The notes under the pieces are model-generated. The model was not told the origin of the DNA. It searched no databases and was given only the letters and a program-made list of their open reading frames with translations. The position numbers were made by a program, and so were the translations under genes. From NCBI GenBank assembly GCA_002392405.1, contig DGGY01000019.1:4829-68828 (forward strand): a stretch of DNA of 64,000 nt, given 5' to 3'. Shown here one piece after another: positions 15,034 to 24,237 of this stretch. Each line of letters starts with the position of its first letter. Within the stretch, counting starts at the first letter, position 1. The stretch comes from Treponema sp. UBA3862. Lineage in GTDB: Bacteria > Spirochaetota > Spirochaetia > Treponematales > Treponemataceae.

Positions 15034-17196
15034 CTAAATATTAAACAGATGCTTCAGTGCACGGTTAAAGTTTTCAGTCCGGGGTTTCATTTCTGAAAGG
15101 AACTCATTGTCGTCAATGGTGCCTAAAACTGCTGACATTTCTTCTTCATTGCGGAAAGTGATTTTTCTGAATTCATCAACATAATCTTTTTCCCTTGAAG
15201 AACGCGCTTCTCCGAGCATCTCATTGCTTACAAGAGTTACATCATCAATAATGTCATCAAAAATCTCCCTTGTAAAATCCCTGACTTTTCTTGAGTAAAG
15301 AAGTTCAAGAAGGTAAACTGCATAATTTGTTTTATAAAGCAGGTAATTTTCCTGGCAGCTGTCATAAAACTCATGCACCTGCTGCCAGTTTTCAATCTGA
15401 TGAGTCTTGATTTTAGCAAATAGTTCTTCAAGCTTTAACTCAGGAAGAACCTGACCGCCCGCATTTGTCCACTGAGTATAAAGAGGAATCTGTTTAACGA
15501 TTATCTTTAATTCCTCGGCCGTAATCTGTGTATTGAATTTCTGACAGTATTCAATGAGTACTGAGCAGGCAAAATATTTTACGATTTTGCGGTAGGTTTT
15601 ATAGGCACGGACAGGCTTATGAATCTCTGCCCCGTATTTCTTCTGTCCTTCCATATCGCACAGTGCAAATTCTGCATCAGGATTCTGGTGAAGATAATCT
15701 TTTGCCGCCTGATAAAGCTGTTCAGGATTTTCAGCGGAAACTGCCCTCTCCCAGCCTTTTTTAACAAGATAACCGCCCGTAAGTTCAATTATTCTGCTCA
15801 AGGCTTCAACAACTTCCTGAATTGAATCAGGTGCAAGAGGATCTGTTTCAATGTGCTGAACTTTTACCGCCCTTTTGTCGCGCTTTAAGAACTTTGACTT
15901 ATTTCGTGTAATTGCATACATGTTGTATAAAAACCAGTATGCAGGAATAATCGTAACGCACTTCTGGTCACCGTTTGAGGCAACAAGAGAAAAAGGATAC
16001 TTAATGTTAAGTTCATGCTGGTAACTACCCTTTGAAACGAGAGTAAAGCAGGCAAAGCGTGAGTTATGCTTAAAGTCAGAACACAGCCCCGGCCAGAAAC
16101 CGCGTCCGGCAAGCATTTCACCGTCCGGAGAGCGGCTGTTGTGGTTTGAACCGATAGTAGCCCCGGAAGCAATGTTTGACTGTCCGCAGAGCGTTGAGGC
16201 AATAAGAAATGACGAATTGTGGTGCTGCTCATGGAACGGGAAAACAAGGTTATTGAGCATTTCACAGCAGCTCACTGTAGAATTATCGCCTAAAACAGAG
16301 TTTAAAAGCCGCGCACCGTATTTAAGCTGGCAGTTTCTTCCAATTACAAAACGTACTGCCACCGCCTGATAAAAGACCCTCGAACCGTAGCCTAAAATAC
16401 CGTTTACAAGTTCAACGCCCTCCCCAATCTGACTCGGCTCATCTTCACTTGAAAGAACAGTAATATTTTTTAACTTGAAGGCGCCTTTAATATATGCGTG
16501 CGCTCCGATTTTTACATCTTTTAAGAGAGTTGTATTTTTGATTACGGCGTCGTGCTCAACAATACCATAAGTATTTAGTTCTTTTGACTGTCCCCATTCA
16601 GTGAGTTCAATAAAGCGCTTCTGTAAAACTGCATCTTCCCTGTAACGGCTCCAGATATAAGCATCTGCAGGAATCATATCTTCAAAGGGAAGAACAGCAC
16701 GCCTGTCATTTTCATTTCCTACGCCAACCCAGACGCGGTTAGATTCAGGCTCGCCGTCTTTTAAAAGTCCGTTTCCGAATTTTGAGTGATTTGTACAGCT
16801 CATCTCCTGAATGTTAAAAAGCATTGAGCGCGAACCGATTCTGTAATTTGAAAGATAAGCTGCATTGTGAACCGCTGCATCATCTTCAACAGCAACATTT
16901 TCAAGATAGGAGTGATAAAGCCCTGCATCTAAAACAAGGTCGTGGAACTTAAGCTCCGCATTTACAAGCCGTCCTATAACAAGAAATCCGCGTATCTGAC
17001 AGCGGCGGATAAGCTGAGGGTCAAACTCCCCTTCTTTTGCACTTACATAGACATTCTGCCAGGAAGAATCTTCATTTGTGTTGAAATTATTTTTAAGAAT
17101 TTCAATTTCCTGTGAAGTTAAATGACGCTTGTCTTTTATTAATTCCTCAGGAACAGCAGTTCCTGTTTTTTTATTTTTTAAAGTTACAGCCGGCAC
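15034..17196 (-). CDS. DUF4954 family protein, left-handed beta-helix
   Basis: 720 residues, a size and content I associate with DUF4954 of spirochaetes and Bacteroidetes. The first 450 residues show repeated hexapeptide-like turns (VAVEDDAAVHNAAYLSNYRIG, VIKNTTLLKDVKIGAHAYIKG, SNIASGATIGSNHNS), as in sugar-nucleotide acyl- or nucleotidyl-transferases with a left-handed beta-helix. The C-terminal part is helical. Predicted start is GTG at 17196 with GGAG eight bases upstream. No signal peptide. Substrate unknown. It stops 6 bases past the -35 of the leu promoter, so the two transcription units nearly touch. Confidence 0.7.
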   Translation of the reverse strand: MPAVTLKNKKTGTAVPEELIKDKRHLTSQEIEILKNNFNTNEDSSWQNVYVSAKEGEFDPQLIRRCQIRGFLVIGRLVNAELKFHDLVLDAGLYHSYLENVAVEDDAAVHNAAYLSNYRIGSRSMLFNIQEMSCTNHSKFGNGLLKDGEPESNRVWVGVGNENDRRAVLPFEDMIPADAYIWSRYREDAVLQKRFIELTEWGQSKELNTYGIVEHDAVIKNTTLLKDVKIGAHAYIKGAFKLKNITVLSSEDEPSQIGEGVELVNGILGYGSRVFYQAVAVRFVIGRNCQLKYGARLLNSVLGDNSTVSCCEMLNNLVFPFHEQHHNSSFLIASTLCGQSNIASGATIGSNHNSRSPDGEMLAGRGFWPGLCSDFKHNSRFACFTLVSKGSYQHELNIKYPFSLVASNGDQKCVTIIPAYWFLYNMYAITRNKSKFLKRDKRAVKVQHIETDPLAPDSIQEVVEALSRIIELTGGYLVKKGWERAVSAENPEQLYQAAKDYLHQNPDAEFALCDMEGQKKYGAEIHKPVRAYKTYRKIVKYFACSVLIEYCQKFNTQITAEELKIIVKQIPLYTQWTNAGGQVLPELKLEELFAKIKTHQIENWQQVHEFYDSCQENYLLYKTNYAVYLLELLYSRKVRDFTREIFDDIIDDVTLVSNEMLGEARSSREKDYVDEFRKITFRNEEEMSAVLGTIDDNEFLSEMKPRTENFNRALKHLFNI

Positions 17197-17228
17197 TGAA
17201 AGACTCCGTAATTATTTACTAAAACTCT

Positions 17229-17256
17229 AAAAAGCCGCCGCAGCGGATTTTTTAAA
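17229..17256. other. Hairpin in the divergent region upstream of DUF4954 and the fused M16 gene
   Basis: CCGC-CGCA-GCGG flanked by an A-run on the left and a T-run on the right gives a bidirectional terminator-like hairpin. It sits in the likely leader of the DUF4954 gene rather than after a gene. The rest of the 270-base gap holds the -10 at 17454-17459 and nothing else I can support. Confidence 0.3.
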
Positions 17257-17453
17257 GATGTCCTTTATTCTTTCAATAATATAACAATTCATATAAAAAG
17301 TCTTGTATTTTTATTCAGCCCGGCAGTGTCCAGCTGTGTTCAACAGTATGCAGGTGTATGCAGGTTTGAGTCCTCTCTCTTCCCTCCTGTTTTTTGACTA
17401 CAGTTCAGGGGGCTTTGACCTTCGGGTGCTTTTAATTATCCTTTTTTTTCATT

Positions 17454-17459
17454 TATAAT
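17454..17459 (+). promoter_or_regulatory. -10 element directly before the fused M16-like gene
   Basis: Consensus TATAAT ends seven bases before the ATG at 17467. There is no Shine-Dalgarno. The -35 (TTTAAT, 17431-17436) is poor. Confidence 0.5.
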
Positions 17460-17466
17460 CTGTTAT

Positions 17467-20223
17467 ATGAAAAAACTTTTTTCTTTTTTTCTTGCGCTTT
17501 TAAGCCTGCACTTCTCATTTGCTTTTACAAAAGACGATTTACGCATTTTTACACTCGAAAACGGTTTTACGCTTTATTTTTTACAGGATACAACCACCGC
17601 CACAGTCCGTGCCGAACTCAACATTAAGGCAGGAACTGTAAACCAGAGTCCTGACAATGCAGGTTACTTTGCAGTTTACGCAGGACTTTCAGGACTTGAA
17701 CTGACCCCTGACTGCGTAAAAACAGAAAAAACTGCTTCCCCGTCCCTGCTTCACAAAATTCTTGAAGAATTTGCTTCTTACCTTGAAGAAAAAAGTTTTA
17801 CTGACAGCCAGATAAAAACTCAGATGAAAATTACAGGAGAACAGCTTTCTTCCGTTTACCTTGAAAGAACAGGCTTTATCAATGCGGCCATAGACTGCCG
17901 GGTTTTTGAAAGTGAGCCGTGGAAACAGGAAAGCGGAATTAATCCTTCCGTGTTCAATTCAAAATCAACTGCACAGATAAGGACTGTCTTAAACGAAATT
18001 AAAAACATTTATTACACCCCGGACAAAGCCACCCTTTATCTGTCAGGTAATCTTACCGAAGGAACTGCCCTGGCCCTCACAAAAAAATATTTTTCTCATT
18101 TCAAAAAGGGTACATCTTTATCTTCCGCACAGAATAATTATTCACTTGAAAGCAATTCTTCATCTGAAAGAAAAATAAAAAAGTATGTAATCACCGATGA
18201 TGAACTGTCTTCTGACCTTTCGCAGATTGTAATACAGTACACGGATTTATCTCAGGACGAAACAGACCTCATTTCCCAGATTTTTAATCAAAGCTCTTCC
18301 CAATTCAAAAGACTCCTCCTTAAGCAGAAAAACCTTGCAATCAGGGCAGCAGATTACATCGACGCATCTTCTGCACAGCAGAGTAATTCAAGCAGACTCA
18401 TCATCCAGGCAATTTTAGAGAAAAGCCGCGTAAGTCCTGCAGTTCAGGGAGATTTATTTTTACAGATGGCAGGTGAAAAAAACAGAATCACATCGTCTGA
18501 AATTAGTTCTGTCCTTAAATCAGTCAATTCAAATTTTACGATTGTTACTGACAACTCAACACTTCTGATGAAAAACCTTGCTGTCTTTAATCAGACAAAC
18601 AAAGAAAGTGAAGAAAACCTTTTCAATAAAAATGAACGCCTTTCACTTCTGGATGAAAATACCTTAAACCTCAAATACGAAAACGCTTCTCCCTTTGCTT
18701 TTCTTCTCTGCAGTACGGCAAATTTTACAAAATACGCAAAAGAATTTTCAAAGGGCGGGTGGCAGAGAATCACTTCAAAAAACGGCGCCTGGTATAAACT
18801 TTCCAGATACAGCAGTGTACTTGCAAAAAAGCACTCTGAAGTTCCGGACACCTCACAGACAGACCTTATGATAAGCGCCCAGAGATTTATTGAAGAAAAC
18901 AAGGCCCAGTTTTCATTTTTCACCCTCAAAAACTCAATTCCTGTAACAGTCAAACACCAGACAGGTGCAAAAACAGCCTCAATCGCGCTCGCAATAGAAG
19001 GCGGAGAACTTTTATTTGCTCAGGATTTTCCGGGGCTTTCTTCAATCTTAATCAATTCACTCGCTTCAAAAATCCAGTGGCAGCTTGATTCGCTTTACGC
19101 ACAGGGACTTTTTTCTTCTTCTCCTTCAGTGTCTGCCTGGACAGGAAACGAATATTCCCTTCTGACCATAAACTGTTCAGCAGCAGATACAGCTTTATGC
19201 CTTAAAACTGCTTCAGAATGCATCATCTTCGGAGACATCGCCCCTACACTTGCAGACGGAATATCTTATGACCTCCGCTCCCAGTGGAAAATAAAAACAG
19301 GAGCTCCTGACTTTCAGCTTTTATGCGAAGCCGTAAGGACAATTTACGACAAACCTTTTTCAAATCTTTATCAGGATGCAAGGGATAAACCTGTCTTGAT
19401 GGACTTTACTGATATTGCACAGGCCTATCCGCTCATTCTTGATTCAGGCCGCTTTTCTTTAGTGATTACAGGCGGAATCGAAAAAAATGACGGACTGATA
19501 CAGACACTTGAAAACACCTTCGGCATTCTTTCAAGCATCAGATCTGCCGGCTCAATAAACACAAAAGTCCAGAAATTAAAGCTCCCTGCAAAATCAAAAA
19601 AAGTCCAGCTTCGCCACCTTTTCTTTACTGATATAAGCGCAGATAAAGCAGGTCCGCGCCCCCTTGTTTTAATCCCGACTACAGATTTTTCAGACCCGCT
19701 GCTCTACCTGCTTGAAGGACCTGACATTTCTTCTCCTGACTGTGCCCTTTTCAATGCACTTTTATACCTTACTGGAGAGCGTCTTGAGAAAAAAATCAGC
19801 GCTGAACAGACAGTAAAAATCACACCGCCTGACAATGAACTTCCTTACGCTCAGATTACCGTAACAAAAATAAAACACACAAATGAAACAGACAGCCTTT
19901 ATGCACAGACTGTAAACGAAATTACAGTTGAACTTGAAGAACTCATAAATAAAGATACTGCAGGTGTAAAGGAACTTGAAAAAGAAGAACTGCTTAAAGA
20001 GCTTGAAAACCTCTGGGTCACAAGAGAACTTGAAAAAACTTCATCGGCTGAAGGTACAGCCTTTTTAATCCAGAAAGGAGCAGCCAGGAACAATGCCTGC
20101 CTGTATCTTGACCAGTATCAGGCTGTCAGCAGGGCAAACGCAGAAGACTATTATCTAATCTACAAGTCTTATTTCAGCCAGACTCCGTCTTTCAGACTCT
20201 ACTCGGCAGATTCAAAAAAATAG
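17467..20223 (+). CDS. Fused double M16-like protein, catalytic motif lost
   Basis: 918 residues with a signal peptide (about 1-20). The first half parallels the catalytic M16 gene at 11653-13119: SPDNAGYFAVYAG aligns with TPENAGLFHLYEH, so the zinc motif HLYEH has become AVYAG. The junction at about 420-500 matches the end of that gene (EFSKGGWQRITSKNGAWYK with EFVKSGWKELSERNANWWK) and then the start of the non-catalytic gene (FTLKNSIPVTVK with FTLSNSIPVIVK). It is therefore a single-chain paralog of the two-gene pair with no zinc site in either half. It may be a binding or scaffold protein of the periplasm. Starts without a Shine-Dalgarno. Confidence 0.8.
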   Translation: MKKLFSFFLALLSLHFSFAFTKDDLRIFTLENGFTLYFLQDTTTATVRAELNIKAGTVNQSPDNAGYFAVYAGLSGLELTPDCVKTEKTASPSLLHKILEEFASYLEEKSFTDSQIKTQMKITGEQLSSVYLERTGFINAAIDCRVFESEPWKQESGINPSVFNSKSTAQIRTVLNEIKNIYYTPDKATLYLSGNLTEGTALALTKKYFSHFKKGTSLSSAQNNYSLESNSSSERKIKKYVITDDELSSDLSQIVIQYTDLSQDETDLISQIFNQSSSQFKRLLLKQKNLAIRAADYIDASSAQQSNSSRLIIQAILEKSRVSPAVQGDLFLQMAGEKNRITSSEISSVLKSVNSNFTIVTDNSTLLMKNLAVFNQTNKESEENLFNKNERLSLLDENTLNLKYENASPFAFLLCSTANFTKYAKEFSKGGWQRITSKNGAWYKLSRYSSVLAKKHSEVPDTSQTDLMISAQRFIEENKAQFSFFTLKNSIPVTVKHQTGAKTASIALAIEGGELLFAQDFPGLSSILINSLASKIQWQLDSLYAQGLFSSSPSVSAWTGNEYSLLTINCSAADTALCLKTASECIIFGDIAPTLADGISYDLRSQWKIKTGAPDFQLLCEAVRTIYDKPFSNLYQDARDKPVLMDFTDIAQAYPLILDSGRFSLVITGGIEKNDGLIQTLENTFGILSSIRSAGSINTKVQKLKLPAKSKKVQLRHLFFTDISADKAGPRPLVLIPTTDFSDPLLYLLEGPDISSPDCALFNALLYLTGERLEKKISAEQTVKITPPDNELPYAQITVTKIKHTNETDSLYAQTVNEITVELEELINKDTAGVKELEKEELLKELENLWVTRELEKTSSAEGTAFLIQKGAARNNACLYLDQYQAVSRANAEDYYLIYKSYFSQTPSFRLYSADSKK

Positions 20224-20243
20224 TCTTTTTACAAAAAGCTTTT

Positions 20244-20864
20244 TTACCGGGCCGTAAAAATATCCGAAGGCGTTACAACCGAATCTAAAACAAAATCTGT
20301 CTCTTCAAAAGGAACTTCCTCCTGCAGCTGTTCTTCAAAACAGACACCTGCGGTAAAGAGTGAGCATTCTGTTTTTTTTATCTGAGGAATATAGCGGTCA
20401 TAAAAACCTTTCCCCTTGCCAAGCCTCCGCCCTTTTCTGTCAAATGCAAGTCCCGGAACTATCATGAGGATTTTTTTATCTTTAAGGCTGTCATTTAGTT
20501 CAAGTTTCTTAAGGTCTTTTCCCGGTTCCAGAATTCCAAAAGCCCCTTTTTCAAGCTGAGACTCAAGAGGAAGAGTTTCTTCTAAAAAATAAAAATCCAT
20601 CTGAAAAGTTCCGCTTACAACACGGGGAACACAAACCTTTTTACCAGACTTCCAGGCAGAAAAAATAAGCGGAGAAACTTCTGTTTCTGTCCCCAGAGGA
20701 ATAAAAGAAAGGACAATTTCAGATTCCTTAAAAAAGGGAGCATCTTCAATCTTTTTAACAGCTTCTTCTGAAAACTGCAGGCGTACCTTTTCATCACTAT
20801 ATTTTTCTTTGAGAATGGAACGGATTTTAAAGCGGAGATTTTTTTTACTTTCTGAAATTGTCAT
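20244..20864 (-). CDS. 5-formyltetrahydrofolate cyclo-ligase
   Basis: 206 residues. It converts 5-formyl-THF to 5,10-methenyl-THF with ATP. The family signature PGLAFDRKGRRLGKGKGFYDRYI is complete, and the N-terminal KKNLRFKIRSIL and FIPLGTETEVSPLI regions fit. The ATG at 20864 is only 28 bases from the divergent DUF456 start. A -10 TATAAT (20872-20877) ends seven bases before it and there is no Shine-Dalgarno. Convergent with the fused M16 gene, 20 bases apart. Known symbols for the family differ by species (ygfA, fau, mthfs). Confidence 0.9.
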   Translation of the reverse strand: MTISESKKNLRFKIRSILKEKYSDEKVRLQFSEEAVKKIEDAPFFKESEIVLSFIPLGTETEVSPLIFSAWKSGKKVCVPRVVSGTFQMDFYFLEETLPLESQLEKGAFGILEPGKDLKKLELNDSLKDKKILMIVPGLAFDRKGRRLGKGKGFYDRYIPQIKKTECSLFTAGVCFEEQLQEEVPFEETDFVLDSVVTPSDIFTAR

Positions 20865-20886
20865 GGAGAGAATTATAGCATAAAAT
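20858..20886 (+). promoter_or_regulatory. Promoter of the DUF456 gene, overlapping the divergent start codon
   Basis: -35 TTGTCA (20858-20863), 17 bases, -10 TAAAAT (20881-20886), then six bases to the ATG at 20893. The -35 overlaps the start codon of the divergent folate gene, and that gene's own -10 (20872-20877, minus strand) lies in the spacer. Confidence 0.65.
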
Positions 20887-20892
20887 CTTCTT

Positions 20893-21384
20893 ATGGAAAT
20901 TGAAATAATTTTAGCAGTAACAGGCGCAGTACTTCTTCTTGCAGGGCTTGCAGGCTGCGTGATTCCAGTTCTTCCCGGAGTTCCACTTGCCTGGGCAGGA
21001 CTTTTTGCAGCCCACTTCAGTCAGTACATACAGATTTCTGTTCCTGCGCTGATTGTAACCGGTATTTTTACTGTCATAATCACAGTACTTGATTTTGTAC
21101 TTCAGCCCGCCCTTACAAAAAAATGGGGAGGAAGTAAAAATGCTGTAATGGGTGCAACAATCGGTTTAATTGCAGCCTTATTCTTAGGGCCGCTCTTTAT
21201 TCTGATCGCGCCTTTTATCGGAGCCTTTGTGGGAGAGATGATTACGGATTCAAGCGATACAGGAAAAGCACTTCACGCCGCTTTCGGCTCTTTTATCGGC
21301 TTTCTTTTAGGCACAGGACTCAAGATGATCTGCGTAATTGCTTTCATCTGGGTTTATATTTTTAACCTTGTAAAAGCAGCTTAA
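20893..21384 (+). CDS. DUF456 family membrane protein
   Basis: 163 residues with about four membrane helices. Glycine-rich segments such as LAGCVIPVLPGVPLAWAG near the start and MGATIGLIAALFLGP in the middle are characteristic of DUF456. Inner-membrane protein of unknown function. The first gene base is at the predicted transcription start, so it is probably translated from a leaderless mRNA. No clear terminator follows before the tRNA promoter. Confidence 0.85.
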   Translation: MEIEIILAVTGAVLLLAGLAGCVIPVLPGVPLAWAGLFAAHFSQYIQISVPALIVTGIFTVIITVLDFVLQPALTKKWGGSKNAVMGATIGLIAALFLGPLFILIAPFIGAFVGEMITDSSDTGKALHAAFGSFIGFLLGTGLKMICVIAFIWVYIFNLVKAA

Positions 21385-21450
21385 CTACTCCCTCAGAAGG
21401 CTGCAGATTACACTATTTATAAAATAATCAGAAAAACAGTCTTCTTTGTG

Positions 21451-21482
21451 TTGACACAATTTTTGATTTTTTATAATATAAT
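21451..21482 (+). promoter_or_regulatory. Promoter of tRNA-Asn
   Basis: Consensus -35 TTGACA (21451-21456) followed by two overlapping TATAAT hexamers (21472-21477 and 21477-21482; spacing 15 and 20). A small TTCGC/GCGAA hairpin lies in the precursor leader just before the tRNA. Confidence 0.65.
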
Positions 21483-21504
21483 CTCACGTTCGCTAAGCGA
21501 ATAT

Positions 21505-21577
21505 GGTTCCTTAGCTCAGTCGGTAGAGCAACGGACTGTTAATCCGTGTGTCGCTGGTTCAAGCCCAGCAGGAGCCG
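21505..21577 (+). tRNA. tRNA-Asn (GTT)
   Basis: 73 bases fold into a cloverleaf: acceptor GGTTCCT/AGGAGCC with one G-U pair, D arm GCTC/GAGC, anticodon arm ACGGA-CTGTTAA-TCCGT with anticodon GTT, T arm GCTGG-TTCAAGC-CCAGC. CCA is not encoded. A promoter precedes it and a terminator follows two bases later, so it is a single-gene unit. Confidence 0.96.
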
Positions 21578-21578
21578 G

Positions 21579-21614
21579 AAGCCTGGTACTTAAAAAAGTA
21601 TCGGGCTTTTTTTT
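21579..21614 (+). terminator. Terminator of tRNA-Asn
   Basis: AAGCC(T)GGTACTT / AGTATCGGGCTT imperfect stem followed by eight T. Confidence 0.85.
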
Positions 21615-21676
21615 ATTTAAAAACTGATACATGCCCCGGCAATCTTTTCATAAAATTTAAACGGACAATAAAAAAA

Positions 21677-22825
21677 ATGAATCGAATTACTGCACTTTTA
21701 AAAAAAGAACTTATGCTTTCAGTTTCTCTTGCGGCTGCCTGTGCATCCCTTTTTATCACTCCGCCGTCAAAAGAACTTTTCAGCTCAATTGACTGGAAAA
21801 CCCTGTCCGTACTTTTCATGCTGCTTACAGTGCTTGAAGGCTTTAAGCAGGAAAAAATCTTTAATCCCCTCCTGCGCCGTTCAGGTAAACTTTCAAAAAT
21901 AAAGACCCTCACCCTCTTTTTTGTTTACGGCGTTTTCTTTACCTCAATGTTTGTTACAAATGACGTCAGCCTTATTATTTTTGTTCCACTTACAATCATT
22001 CTCTTTAAGGCAGGAAACAAAGAACACTATATTCTTCCGGTATTAACTTTTGAAAACATCGCTGCAATCCGCGGTTCACTTTTAACTCCCTTCGGAAGTC
22101 CGCAGAATCTTTTTTTATTCAGTCAAAGCGGAATCGAAGTTACAGCTTTCTTTAAGATGATGCTTCCGCTGTCAGTTTTCAGTTTTGCCCTTTTATATCT
22201 TTTTATTTCTTTTTTATACCGCAAAGACAAAGGTGAGCAGATTAATGTGGACCAGGATGCCTTTAAGGAAGAATGGGAGAAAAAAAGACGCATAAAACGA
22301 ATTCTATATGTTTCCCTCTTTGCACTTATAATCTGCACTATTGTAACAAGAACAAAACTCTGGCCTTATGTAACACTTTTTACAGCCCTGATGCTTTTAA
22401 TTTTTGACAGGAAGATTCTTGTAAAGACTGATTATGTCCTTCTTTTAACCTTTTTATGTTTCTTTATTTTTTCTTCTTCAATCTGCAGAAACCCTGGAAT
22501 TGCACAGTTTCTCTCAAAAGCCGTTACGGGACATGAATACATCTGGTCGATTCTTTTAAGCCAGATAATCTCAAATGTACCTGCTTCGATAGTTCTCTGG
22601 CCCTTTACGGGAGAAAACGGTCTGCGCGCCCTTATATACGGTCTTGACAGCGCAGGCCTCTGCTCAATTATAGGAAGCCTTGCTTCTGTAATAAACTTAA
22701 GGATTTATGTAAAGGAATACCCCGGAAAAACTTTTGCTTTTATAAAAACTTTCACGTGGATAAGCCTTATTTTCTTTGCAATAGTAGTTTTACCGCAGCT
22801 CTTACTTATAAAAGTCCTGGCTTAA
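21677..22825 (+). CDS. ArsB/NhaD-type (ion transporter superfamily) membrane protein
   Basis: About 382 residues with roughly ten membrane helices. The motif TNDVSLIIFVPLT near residue 95 and a second SNVPASIVLWPF near residue 300 are the paired hairpin signatures of the ArsB/NhaD/SLC13 ion transporter superfamily. The substrate (arsenite, sodium/proton, dicarboxylate) cannot be told. The frame is open back into the tRNA, but the ATG at 21677 is the first sensible start; no good Shine-Dalgarno is visible. The last 24 bases overlap the convergent EcfT gene. Confidence 0.72.
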   Translation: MNRITALLKKELMLSVSLAAACASLFITPPSKELFSSIDWKTLSVLFMLLTVLEGFKQEKIFNPLLRRSGKLSKIKTLTLFFVYGVFFTSMFVTNDVSLIIFVPLTIILFKAGNKEHYILPVLTFENIAAIRGSLLTPFGSPQNLFLFSQSGIEVTAFFKMMLPLSVFSFALLYLFISFLYRKDKGEQINVDQDAFKEEWEKKRRIKRILYVSLFALIICTIVTRTKLWPYVTLFTALMLLIFDRKILVKTDYVLLLTFLCFFIFSSSICRNPGIAQFLSKAVTGHEYIWSILLSQIISNVPASIVLWPFTGENGLRALIYGLDSAGLCSIIGSLASVINLRIYVKEYPGKTFAFIKTFTWISLIFFAIVVLPQLLLIKVLA

Positions 22826-23497
22826 CCTTATAGAAACCGCCCTGGCAGTATTCCAGGCGTACTTAAGCCCTGCATTAAATAAAAGCGGAAAAAGTACTGC
22901 ATACATTTTTAAACTGATTTTTCCGCCGCGGGCAGTCCACGCCCTTTTTAATTCTCCCCAGATTTTAAAAACGGCTGGAATAAACAGAATAAACATCGAA
23001 ATCACAAGAGAAAACTGTGCCTCTTTTTTTACAGGAAGAATATTTCTGACTGCAAGTTCAATCTGTTCAATTCCCTTTCTAAGCTCTAAGCCGGTCGAAG
23101 TTTTAAACATCAAGGCAGCGCTCTGATTACAGGCAAAAAACTTTAATACAGTCGAAAAAGTATTTTCATTTAAAAATGAAGCTTTTAACGCCCCCGCTGC
23201 TGCCGGAAAAAAATCAATAGTTTTTAAATTCAAATACGTAAAAGAAATAACATCTACAAGATACATAAAGACTGCATAGATAATTACGGGCGTTAAATCA
23301 CAGAACTGTTCCCTCAAAGAAAACTTGAGGACAAAAAAAAGAACAGCCTGTACAGATACAGCACACAGGGCAAATCTCCAGTTAATTGAAAAAACTGCAA
23401 TATTAAAAAGAGGAATAAATAAAACTTTTATCCAGGCAGGCATCTTATGAAAAACACTGTTCCCAGCCTTATATGAAAACGCAGTCACCTGAGTCAT
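22802..23497 (-). CDS. bioN: ECF transporter transmembrane subunit (EcfT/BioN type)
   Basis: 231 residues, about five membrane helices. The coupling motif with Ala-Arg-Gly is visible in ELKRAWTARGGK near residue 190, as in EcfT proteins, where it grips the ATPase. It is the third gene of bioY-ATPase-EcfT, 15 bases after the ATPase gene, so biotin uptake is the likely role. Its end overlaps the convergent ion transporter gene by 24 bases. Confidence 0.83.
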   Translation of the reverse strand: MTQVTAFSYKAGNSVFHKMPAWIKVLFIPLFNIAVFSINWRFALCAVSVQAVLFFVLKFSLREQFCDLTPVIIYAVFMYLVDVISFTYLNLKTIDFFPAAAGALKASFLNENTFSTVLKFFACNQSAALMFKTSTGLELRKGIEQIELAVRNILPVKKEAQFSLVISMFILFIPAVFKIWGELKRAWTARGGKISLKMYAVLFPLLFNAGLKYAWNTARAVSIRLSQDFYK

Positions 23498-23512
23498 TTT
23501 TCTGCCCTCTTT

Positions 23513-24232
23513 TTACCAGACGAGCTGATCTTTAGAAGTATAAGATACAAGGGGATTTCTTATGTTCCACTGTTCAAGATTCTGTTTTAAGCCGTCTTCT
23601 GCACTTCCGTCAAAAACTTTTTCCCCGCGGAACAAAACAATAAACCTGTCAGCAAGGGCAAGGCATTTTTCAAGCTCATGTGTCAGAATAATTACTGTTT
23701 TTTTATCGTCATGAAGTTTTTTTATAAGAGAGTTCACCTGTTTTACTCCACCGTAATCCAGGTTTGCGTAAGGTTCATCAAAAATAATAACCGGGAGATC
23801 CATTGCAAGCATGCAGGCAGCAGCAAGCCTTCGTTTTTCTCCGCCTGACAAAAAACGTGCAGGATAATCAGCTTTCAGAGTAAGCCCTGTCTGCTCAAGT
23901 ACATCCTGTATAATTTTTTTTATTTCTTCACGGCTCTTTTTCTGATTTGAAGGTCCAAAGCCTATATCTTCGCGTGGAGTTTCTCCTAAGATCTGTGTGT
24001 CAGCTTCCTGAAACACAAGACCTGCTTTAGCAAAGCATTTAACACTGCCTGAGTCAGCATTTTCAAGGCCTGCAATAATATTCATTAAAACACTTTTGCC
24101 GGAACCGTTTTCTCCGCCTATTACCGTAACAGAGCCTTCTTCTATCTCCATGCTGACATTTTTAAGCGCCTTTTTTACGCCGGAAGAAGTAACGTAATTT
24201 TTGCAGACATTATTGATTTCAATTTTTTTCAC
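23513..24232 (-). CDS. bioM: Biotin ECF transporter ATPase (BioM type)
   Basis: 239-residue ABC ATPase. Walker A GGENGSGKS (about 38-46), signature LSGGEKRRLAAACM, Walker B PVIIFDEPYANLD and the switch histidine in ILTHELE are all intact, so it is an active ATPase. It begins 5 bases after bioY, in the same operon. Energises BioY-mediated biotin uptake together with the EcfT subunit. Confidence 0.87.
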   Translation of the reverse strand: MKKIEINNVCKNYVTSSGVKKALKNVSMEIEEGSVTVIGGENGSGKSVLMNIIAGLENADSGSVKCFAKAGLVFQEADTQILGETPREDIGFGPSNQKKSREEIKKIIQDVLEQTGLTLKADYPARFLSGGEKRRLAAACMLAMDLPVIIFDEPYANLDYGGVKQVNSLIKKLHDDKKTVIILTHELEKCLALADRFIVLFRGEKVFDGSAEDGLKQNLEQWNIRNPLVSYTSKDQLVW

Positions 24233-24237
24233 TTTCT

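Noticed and set aside
21293-21300. FliA-like GCCGATAA on the minus strand
   Set aside because: It lies inside the DUF456 coding sequence, far from any minus-strand start.
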